64,000 nt of DNA from a virus, in IMG/VR virus record IMGVR_UViG_3300044620_001883, positions 62,001 through 126,000 of that record. The stretch is one strand, 5' to 3'. The position numbers were made by a program, and so were the translations under genes. The notes beneath the pieces are model-generated. The model was given only the letters and a program-made list of their open reading frames with translations. It had not been told where the DNA came from and did not search any database. This document shows, piece by piece, positions 58,300-64,000 of this stretch. The first letter of the stretch is position 1; the number at the start of each line of letters is the position of its first letter.

Positions 58300-58675
58300 G
58301 GTTGTTCCAGTTCTGCCGTTCAAGATTCTCAGCTCCGAGGTGGTTCCAGGTAAGAATAGCCATGTTACTTGTCTGCGTACGGTTCTACAGGACGCAGCGG
58401 ACAACCAGTGGGTCTTTGACCCGTCGGTGTTGAACATCGAGCTGAAACCATACGTGGAACCGCGTGGGCGTTACTGGCTATTGGACGCTGGTGACGAACA
58501 TCAGGGTCCTGTGTACAGGTCTGTCGAAGATGGGCAACGGCATCCAGGTTGCTACAACTGTGGACTACCCCTGCGTGAGCATCGCGAGAGCAGTACAGGT
58601 AAACGTCGTGGTTGTCCTCCTGACTATGAAGCCATCCTGAAAGAAATCTTGGTTGACCCGCCAGTGCATGAGTAA
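58292..58675 (+). CDS. Hypothetical protein with a Cys pair, 127 aa
   Basis: ATG 58292 (MSEVVPVLPF). Strand-rich; later CYNCGLPLREHRESSTGKRR and GCPPDYE give CxxC, His and Cys in a row. This resembles a small C-terminal zinc finger seen in phage proteins (recalled). Overlaps the GHKL gene by 8 bases. Confidence 0.7.
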   Translation: MSEVVPVLPFKILSSEVVPGKNSHVTCLRTVLQDAADNQWVFDPSVLNIELKPYVEPRGRYWLLDAGDEHQGPVYRSVEDGQRHPGCYNCGLPLREHRESSTGKRRGCPPDYEAILKEILVDPPVHE

Positions 58676-60434
58676 AACAAACACCACAGAACGGCGTAGC
58701 CTCAAGGCTCACGCGGATTTGATCCTGCAGGTAATCAAACGACAGGCTGGAACGTTGGCCAAGGCCGTCATGGAGGGTGTCATGAATGCCATCGATGCCG
58801 GTGCGACCACCATCCAGATTCAGCTCAAGCCAGACCGATTGATCATCACTGACAATGGCAAGGGCTTCGATTCGGCGGATCACATCAAGGATGTCTTTGA
58901 GGTGTTCGGCTCCCCACATGAGATGAACGAGGAAGGTATCTCGGTCGATGCCAAGTTCGGCACGTACCGGATCGGGCGTGGGCAGCTGTTTGCCTTTGGG
59001 GTGAACGAGTGGAAGTCCAACACGTTCAAAATGACGACGGACATCAATGGTCTGGGGTTGGCGTATGACCTGTCAGTCGGACAGTCCCCGCGGCTCGGGT
59101 GCGAGATCACGGTGCAGCTTTACGAAAAGCTGTCCATGCGGGACGTCCAGCAAACCACCGACGAGGTGACGAAGCTGTGTCGTTATGTCATCCCCACCCT
59201 GACCGTCAACGGTGTCAACATCGCCAGGGATCCGGCAGGCATGAAGTGGGACGTCGTCACCGACGACGCCTACATCAGCAAGAAGGTCAGCGAATCCCGC
59301 TGGCGTTACGGTTCCGGCCTGGATGTGTACCAGCAGGGGGTGTTTGTGGAGACCATCCCGGCATCCGAGTATGGCCTGGAGGGGACGATTGTGATCAAGC
59401 AGGCCGTGCAGGTGAACTTTGCCCGCAACCAGGTCATCCGCAGCTGCAAGCGCTGGAAGAAGATTGCCGCGTTGCTTCGTGACACAGGCACCAAGGATGC
59501 CGTCCAGAAGGTCAAGCTGGACGTGCATAAGGCCCGCAGCTTCATCCAGAACTTCGTCAGCAAGGATATCGATTACCAGACATTCAGGAATGTTCAGTGC
59601 CTGCCGGATGTACGGGGGCGCATGTGGTCGATGGATCAGCTGGACAAGTTGTCGCGTTCCAAGTCCTCTACGAGTCCCGTGTACGCGAATGCGCTGGGGC
59701 ATATCCCAGTGGGGTTCGGGCCCAGGAATTGTCGAGACGGGGACCGCGTCATCCAGAATGGTAAAGCGCTCGTGCTGGATGCGGTGTTGTTCCAGTACTT
59801 GGGGTTGTCCGACCAGCTTAGCGCGGCAGAATGCGGCGCGGCGGCTCTGGACATCATCCAGGGTGGCGGAACCAAGATCTTGACCTGGGTGGCTTATCAA
59901 ACCCTGGTAGAGGACAGCTCGGGTGACTATGAGCTGGTCCAGCAGAACAAGCTGACACCACAGGAGCAGGATATCATCAGTTCGTCGGCACACATTCTGG
60001 GTAACATGGCACGAACGCTCGGTGTCAGGAACCGCAAGCTCTGTCTGGGAAACAAGGCGAATGCTGAGGGTTGGACGGACGGCGCCACCTATGTGGCGAT
60101 ATCCAGGACCTGGCTGAAGGGTCTGCGCCTGGGCTACGAGCGGGATTGGCATGCGTTGACTCTGCTGCTCGCCCACGAGATGTGTCACGACGGTCAGGAC
60201 ACTGACACGCACAATCACACACCACAGTTCTATGAGGACTACCATGAGCTTACCCGGCGGGTACCTGTCTGGGCGCGCTGGGGGTACCAGCTGTATCGGA
60301 AGTACATGAACTCACGGCTTAGAAAACTGCCCAAGCAGATACAGGATCAGTTATTCATCGAGTCAGAAGCGGTCGTGTTGGCTGAGCTAGCGTACATCCA
60401 AGAACCAGTACCAGTGACAAAGAAAGCAGCATGA
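58668..60434 (+). CDS. GHKL ATPase joined to an HExxH metallopeptidase domain, 588 aa
   Basis: N-terminal ATPase of the GHKL (Hsp90/MutL/histidine kinase) fold: N-box E36-GVM-N40-AIDAG, G1 box TDNGKGF (D62, N63, G64, G66), then FGTYRIGRGQLFAFG as the G2/lid region. A middle transducer-like section runs to about residue 440, including NFARNQVIRSCKRW. The C-terminus has LLAHEMCHDGQDTDTHNH (H503, E504, H507, with H515 and H517 nearby), an HExxH zinc motif like metallopeptidases, followed by a helical end. The enzyme could use ATP-driven conformational change to control proteolysis; the substrate is unknown. MORC-, Hsp90- or defence-like activity is possible but inferred. Not a standard MutL or gyrase. 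Confidence 0.82.
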   Translation: MSKTNTTERRSLKAHADLILQVIKRQAGTLAKAVMEGVMNAIDAGATTIQIQLKPDRLIITDNGKGFDSADHIKDVFEVFGSPHEMNEEGISVDAKFGTYRIGRGQLFAFGVNEWKSNTFKMTTDINGLGLAYDLSVGQSPRLGCEITVQLYEKLSMRDVQQTTDEVTKLCRYVIPTLTVNGVNIARDPAGMKWDVVTDDAYISKKVSESRWRYGSGLDVYQQGVFVETIPASEYGLEGTIVIKQAVQVNFARNQVIRSCKRWKKIAALLRDTGTKDAVQKVKLDVHKARSFIQNFVSKDIDYQTFRNVQCLPDVRGRMWSMDQLDKLSRSKSSTSPVYANALGHIPVGFGPRNCRDGDRVIQNGKALVLDAVLFQYLGLSDQLSAAECGAAALDIIQGGGTKILTWVAYQTLVEDSSGDYELVQQNKLTPQEQDIISSSAHILGNMARTLGVRNRKLCLGNKANAEGWTDGATYVAISRTWLKGLRLGYERDWHALTLLLAHEMCHDGQDTDTHNHTPQFYEDYHELTRRVPVWARWGYQLYRKYMNSRLRKLPKQIQDQLFIESEAVVLAELAYIQEPVPVTKKAA

Positions 60435-60832
60435 TCAACAGTACAAAGTACAAGATAGCAAAGACCATCCGGGAGTACCGGGTGAACTACAATGGGTGGG
60501 ATTTACTCATTCCGGTTGGTTCCACGGTCGCGAACAAGACAGCCGGCGGGAACAATGACGCGTACCGGTTCCTGCAGGGTACTAATGAGTTTGCAAAGCT
60601 GGTGACGGGATACCCAAACTCCATTCTGGCCCATGACCTGACCCACTGCGGGCTGAACATCCCGGCTGAGTACTGCGAACCCTGGCCTGAGGAAGTCATG
60701 CCTGTGACACCGGATGAAGATGCTACCCAGTCCCTGGTACGGGACTGGCAGTACGAGGTTGCCAATGGTGACACCGTGCTAGGACTGGTTGAGTGGCGTA
60801 AGCACAAACAAGAGAGTGAAGACCGTGAGTGA
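60431..60832 (+). CDS. Hypothetical protein, 133 aa
   Basis: ATGA junction after the GHKL gene and an 8-base overlap with the PP-loop gene. Contains ILAHDLTHCGLNIPAEYCEP, an AHD-HYG-type segment I recall in small phage proteins, with His and Cys that might bind a metal. No function known. Confidence 0.7.
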   Translation: MINSTKYKIAKTIREYRVNYNGWDLLIPVGSTVANKTAGGNNDAYRFLQGTNEFAKLVTGYPNSILAHDLTHCGLNIPAEYCEPWPEEVMPVTPDEDATQSLVRDWQYEVANGDTVLGLVEWRKHKQESEDRE

Positions 60833-62006
60833 AACGATCATCATACCCGCGCCGGAAGCTCCGTCGCCTTTAATGCTCGCCTACGGGCTTGGCGTGGATT
60901 CGACGGCCGTCCTAGTCGGACTACAGCAACAGGGCATCCGCCCCGACGCGATCCTGTTTGCCGACACGAAATCGGAGAAGCGCGAAACTTACGCGTACCT
61001 GCCCGTCATCCAGGAGTGGTTGAAGAAGGTGGACTTCCCACCTGTGACGGTCGTGGAATACCGGGTCAAGAACTTCAAGCACTGGCCCCCGTATCGAGGG
61101 CTGGGCGAGAACTGCCTGACCAATGGGACACTGCCGAGCTTGGCCTTTGGGTTCAAGTCGTGCTCGCTCAAGTGGAAGGTGCAACCCCAGAATGCATGGA
61201 CGGACGAATGGCAGCCCGCCATCGACTGCTGGGCCGCCGGTGGTCGCGTCCGGAAGATGATCGGGTACGACAACGGCGCCAAGGACCGGAAGCGGTACAG
61301 CCACGCCGTGGGGGTTGAGGATCCCAAGTACGACTACTGGTATCCCCTGATCGACTGGGGTCTGGACCGCGAAGGCTGCAAGGAATTGATCCGGTCAGCG
61401 GGACTCCCGGTGCCACCCAAGAGTGCCTGCTACTTCTGTCCTGCGACTCAGCCGGCGGAATTGCACGAGCACCGCAAGGAATACCTGCGAAACATTGTCA
61501 TCATGGAGGCCAGGGCCAAGCCCCGCCTCGACGGGTGCAAGACCCAGGAGTTGCTCGACCAGGAATGGCGTGAGCGTGAAGACAAGTGGTTCGCGAAAGC
61601 GGAAGCGGATTACGCGCTGGCACGAGACATCCTGGACCTTGCTCGTACTTCGGTGTTTCTGCCGCCTGCGTTTGCGGACATGGACGCCTTTGAGGCGTTT
61701 CTGAAGACCAGACCCAAGCGGCGCCTGGCAGGTTCCGGGACGGCCGGGCTGTGGCGTAGTGCCACCAAGACTCGGCCGGCCATGATGACGGACTACATCC
61801 GCGATCACAACCTCCTGCCTGCAGATGAGATCAAGACGCTGCAGGGCCGCGCACCTCAGGAGATCGTGGACACCATCCAGGCCTTCGCGAACGGGGAGGA
61901 CATCCTGAACTGGCACGACTTCCTGGAACAGTTCTCACCCGAGGATGCTCTGGACGAACTGCCCGGTGGTTGTGCTGGGTGTGATGCTATTGACCGATCT
62001 GTATGA
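60825..62006 (+). CDS. PP-loop ATPase, PAPS-reductase superfamily, 393 aa
   Basis: The loop is AYGLGVDSTAVLVGL, a divergent SGGxDS (GLGVDST), followed by AILFADTKSEK. KSCSLKWKV and ACYFCPATQPAELHE hold the paired cysteines typical of phage PP-loop proteins in this group. The remaining helical part (KYLRNIVIMEARAKPR, KTRPKRRLAGSGTAG) exceeds the normal PAPS reductase, so length and motifs suggest a distinct subfamily. GTG 60825 (MSETIII) is chosen; GTG 60816 and TTG 60789 are alternatives. Possible roles include base or tRNA modification, but the substrate is unknown. Confidence 0.8.
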   Translation: MSETIIIPAPEAPSPLMLAYGLGVDSTAVLVGLQQQGIRPDAILFADTKSEKRETYAYLPVIQEWLKKVDFPPVTVVEYRVKNFKHWPPYRGLGENCLTNGTLPSLAFGFKSCSLKWKVQPQNAWTDEWQPAIDCWAAGGRVRKMIGYDNGAKDRKRYSHAVGVEDPKYDYWYPLIDWGLDREGCKELIRSAGLPVPPKSACYFCPATQPAELHEHRKEYLRNIVIMEARAKPRLDGCKTQELLDQEWREREDKWFAKAEADYALARDILDLARTSVFLPPAFADMDAFEAFLKTRPKRRLAGSGTAGLWRSATKTRPAMMTDYIRDHNLLPADEIKTLQGRAPQEIVDTIQAFANGEDILNWHDFLEQFSPEDALDELPGGCAGCDAIDRSV

Positions 62007-62458
62007 ATCCTGAGACATCTGAGGCACCTCAAGCCCCAACAGTAGACACAACCCCCGCGGCTGTGCCGGTCTTCCTGTACCTGCTGTATTCACATGGTGT
62101 GGGTGCTCTTGTGAACGTACCGCGCGATCTTAGTGCAGACAACTGGGGACGCATGCAGGACTTCTTCTGCCAATGCGCGCGTGTACCGCGCCCCCACAAG
62201 GGTGGCTATGTTGAGTGTTACCATCTCTACGAAAACCAACGGATGGGCGACGTGTACTGGGTTGAGGAGCTGGCCAGCTCGCAGGGTATGCGGTTTACGT
62301 TGTTACCACTCGCGACTGCGACCAACAAGGAAGTCATGCAGGTCAAATCCAACCTCAGACACAACCGGGATGTTGTGGGTCTGTCGATCCTGCGGGTGAA
62401 GCGCTGGATTCAGTTCCCGCCTGTTCGCGGAGACGCCCAACCCACACAAGCAGCATGA
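62003..62458 (+). CDS. Hypothetical protein, 151 aa
   Basis: Pro/Thr/Ala-rich start, strand VFLYLLYSHGVGALVNVP, then a Cys/His-containing middle (CQCARVPRPHKGGYVECYHL). The end is basic. Overlaps at both ends. No family recognised. Confidence 0.7.
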   Translation: MNPETSEAPQAPTVDTTPAAVPVFLYLLYSHGVGALVNVPRDLSADNWGRMQDFFCQCARVPRPHKGGYVECYHLYENQRMGDVYWVEELASSQGMRFTLLPLATATNKEVMQVKSNLRHNRDVVGLSILRVKRWIQFPPVRGDAQPTQAA

Positions 62459-62658
62459 GCCCGAACTACCACACGCACTCCGAGATTGGACGTGCCAGGC
62501 ACGTCGTGACGTATCACGACGGGGTTAAACAACACCCGGATGGAAGTCCCTTCTATGACATCCACATATGCAGAACTGCAAGAAAGCTGGACACCTTCGT
62601 CAAAGAGCTGGAGAAGAAAGGTTATAGACCAACCAGAGTGCACGATGGCCTGTCCTAA
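62455..62658 (+). CDS. Conserved small phage protein, 67 aa
   Basis: VVTYHDGVKQHPDGSPFYDI, then CRTARKLDTFVKELEKKGY, matches from memory a common small family (KYxVxYHDGVKxHPDGSPFYDI...). Function unknown; short alpha/beta fold. ATGA junction upstream. Confidence 0.78.
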   Translation: MSPNYHTHSEIGRARHVVTYHDGVKQHPDGSPFYDIHICRTARKLDTFVKELEKKGYRPTRVHDGLS

Positions 62659-62878
62659 CTGCGGTTCCAAATCCACCTGGGACGACTGCTCGTGCTGGGG
62701 CTGCAACAAGTGTGGTTGGTGTTCCCTCCAGGGTTTGAATCGAACCCCCACGGCCTCCTATCCTCGCTCCCCCCATGATGTGGCGGAGCGGGCCAGGACC
62801 TGGGGACACGATGAGGATCAGGAGTACCGGAAGCGTATGGGTCTCACATCCCACGAAGCCTTGGACGATGAAGATTGA
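62645..62878 (+). CDS. Zinc-ribbon microprotein, 77 aa
   Basis: ATG 62645 (MACPNCGSKST). CPNC, CSCWGCNKCGWC: three close Cys groups able to hold zinc in one or two sites. The C-terminal half is acidic and helical. Overlaps neighbours by 14 and 11 bases. No family recognised. Confidence 0.72.
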   Translation: MACPNCGSKSTWDDCSCWGCNKCGWCSLQGLNRTPTASYPRSPHDVAERARTWGHDEDQEYRKRMGLTSHEALDDED

Positions 62879-63107
62879 TAAGAAACTCACACCCCAGGAG
62901 ATTGCCAAGGCTGTCATTGCCCACGCGGAAGCCAACTACAACACATCAGGCTGGGACGTCATCTGCGAGTGTTGGTCAAAGGATGAAGTCATTGCCTGGG
63001 TGCTGAAGTACCGTCTCAACACCGTGGAGAAAGCCATCAGGGAGTTCAAAAACATTGCCGAGGGTAATGATGAACAACGTCGAAGCCAGCTTGCCGAGGT
63101 CTGGTGA
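62868..63107 (+). CDS. Small helical protein, 79 aa
   Basis: ATG 62868 (MKIDKKLTPQEIAKAVIAHA). Helical with ANYNTSGWDVICECW and KDEVIAWVLKYRLNTVEKAI, a layout recalled from small phage proteins of unknown role. Overlaps at both ends. Confidence 0.72.
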   Translation: MKIDKKLTPQEIAKAVIAHAEANYNTSGWDVICECWSKDEVIAWVLKYRLNTVEKAIREFKNIAEGNDEQRRSQLAEVW

Positions 63108-63484
63108 CAGCCCCTACCATGCTAGACATCAAGATTACAGCACCTGATATCAGCGAAGGCTGGCATCAATATCCTGCGCCTATCCAGGCCAAGGCGGGTG
63201 TACATGACATCCTGGATCAGGAGGATAACACGATTCTATTCGTGCCTCTTTCCCGGCCTGCAGGTCATGGCGAAGAAAACGGCCGGTTCGTCCGGCAGGC
63301 TCCTACCATGGCCAAGCACCTGGTGGAGATGCTGGAGGCCCACTCCGTGTACTTTCCCTGCGAGAGTCCGCCCAGGAAGCAGGCGCGCTGCTGGGCGGGC
63401 GAGGACGCCTGTCCATCCTGTCAGATGTTTTACGAGATCGTAGAGACCCTCCGGCAGGCTGGATACAAGATTGAGCTGTCATGA
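63104..63484 (+). CDS. Hypothetical protein, 126 aa, GTG start
   Basis: GTG 63104 makes a GTGA junction; ATG 63119 (MLDIKIT) is in frame. Strand-rich, then RQAPTMAKHLVEMLEAHSVY, then CWAGEDACPSCQMFYEIVE with a CxxC. No family recognised. Confidence 0.7.
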   Translation: MTAPTMLDIKITAPDISEGWHQYPAPIQAKAGVHDILDQEDNTILFVPLSRPAGHGEENGRFVRQAPTMAKHLVEMLEAHSVYFPCESPPRKQARCWAGEDACPSCQMFYEIVETLRQAGYKIELS

Positions 63485-63657
63485 GAGCACTCTCTGTCGT
63501 TATGCGTGATCTCATTGCGGTCCTGTTTTTAATCGGGTGGTTGGCTGGCATCGTCATCGCCAAGGGGTTCTGGTCTGTGCTGTTCGCCTGCGTGTGTCCG
63601 GCATGGGCCTGGTACTTGCTGGTGGAGCGGCTGCTCCAGCTTTGTAAGATTGTTTGA
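63481..63657 (+). CDS. Small membrane protein, 58 aa
   Basis: ATG 63481 overlaps the previous stop (ATGA). Two hydrophobic segments, about residues 10-25 (DLIAVLFLIGWLAGIVIA) and 29-45 (WSVLFACVCPAWAWYLL), separated by a short turn. Found by following gene junctions. Possibly a membrane anchor. Confidence 0.7.
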   Translation: MRALSVVMRDLIAVLFLIGWLAGIVIAKGFWSVLFACVCPAWAWYLLVERLLQLCKIV

Positions 63658-63673
63658 AAGTACAAGACAAAAT

Positions 63674-64000
63674 ATGGCTACGAAAAACATGTTACCTTTG
63701 AATCGAACCCTAGCCGTCAAGGCATGGGTGGACGCGCGCGCCGATAAAGAAACGTTCCTGCAAAACACGACCGACGCCGCTGCGGCTGCGGCGATCTCGG
63801 AAGGTGTGGGATTCGTCGTCACCGCCTCCAACGTCATGGGTCTCAGGAACGCCCTGGGAATCCGTAAGCACGCGGCGGTCAAGGAAGACAAGGCCAAGAC
63901 CGGAAAGGTCACCCGCCAGGAATTCGAGGCACTGTCAGCGACGGTCACCCGCCTGGAGGGTGACCTGAAAGCCGTGCAGGCCCATCTCAAAGGGCAGCTG
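63674..64000 (+). CDS. N-terminal part of a coiled Ala-rich protein, cut by the window edge
   Basis: ATG 63674, 109 codons to the edge without a stop. Ala-rich helices (NTTDAAAAAAISEG), a Lys-rich segment (RKHAAVKEDKAKTGK), then a heptad-like stretch (EALSATVTRLEGDLKAVQAH). The type resembles phage coiled or tail-associated proteins; no family can be assigned from this part. Confidence 0.65.
   Translation, partial: MATKNMLPLNRTLAVKAWVDARADKETFLQNTTDAAAAAAISEGVGFVVTASNVMGLRNALGIRKHAAVKEDKAKTGKVTRQEFEALSATVTRLEGDLKAVQAHLKGQL

Larger units (their letters stand above)
62734..63710. repeat. Two copies of a 14-base tRNA T-arm-like word
   Basis: tttgaatcgaaccc occurs at 62734-62747 and 63697-63710, inside two different genes. 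Its complement contains GGGTTCGATTC, as in tRNA T arms, but neither site pairs as a T arm. The coding context differs, so it may be chance or a trace of an attachment-like site. Confidence 0.35.

Noticed and set aside
1-64000. CRISPR arrays, insertion sequences, rRNA genes
   Set aside because: No regularly spaced repeats, transposase motifs, or rRNA-like stretches were seen.

Overview
The window reads as part of the genome of a large tailed bacteriophage, probably jumbo-size. This is inferred from layout and gene content; no terminase, capsid or tail gene was recognised. About 124 tightly packed genes run on the + strand, and a single one runs on the - strand (an HNH endonuclease gene at 55.3-56.1 kb). 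Most neighbouring genes overlap by 4 to 20 bases at ATGA, GTGA or TTGA junctions, so translation is probably coupled over long stretches. The DNA is visibly GC-rich (not computed), and several genes resemble, from memory, families common in phages of proteobacteria. The host cannot be named from the sequence.

Layout. 0-7.4 kb: a hydrophobic Ala/Gly-rich probable virion protein, a MazG-like pyrophosphohydrolase, a histone-tail-like protein and a GP88-family protein. 7.4-7.75 kb: a gene-free stretch packed with perfect hairpins, followed by one apparently monocistronic 435-residue gene (7.75-9.06 kb) with a strong hairpin after it. 9.1-13.5 kb: small genes including a SEC-C motif protein and a metzincin-like protease. 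13.6-19.9 kb: four Ala/Gly-rich probable virion proteins, the first fused to a GNAT acetyltransferase domain, flanking a stand-alone C-terminal half of the RNA polymerase beta subunit. 19.9-24.8 kb: a membrane protein, an HhH-GPD DNA glycosylase-like protein and a complete NAD-dependent DNA ligase. 24.84-25.06 kb: a second structured gene-free stretch ending in a textbook intrinsic terminator. 25.1-44.3 kb: a long run of small genes with a DUF6745 protein and its neighbour, an NPPW DNA methyltransferase and a large repeat-bearing C5 cytosine methyltransferase. 44.3-64 kb: more small genes, two PP-loop (PAPS-reductase-like) ATPases, a protein ending in an acyl carrier protein domain, a GHKL ATPase joined to an HExxH metallopeptidase, and many zinc-ribbon microproteins.

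How the genes may work together. The beta-subunit half lies inside the virion-type block, as expected if a multi-subunit phage RNA polymerase is packaged; its N-terminal half and beta' are not in the window. Ligase, glycosylase, MazG and two methyltransferases form a DNA-metabolism and DNA-protection set. The dense 25-64 kb run looks like a host-takeover or accessory region. Its most unusual members are the acyl carrier protein fusion, the GHKL-peptidase fusion and the two PP-loop enzymes. Four small genes (34554, 46960, 50893 and 63481) were found by following stop/start overlaps.
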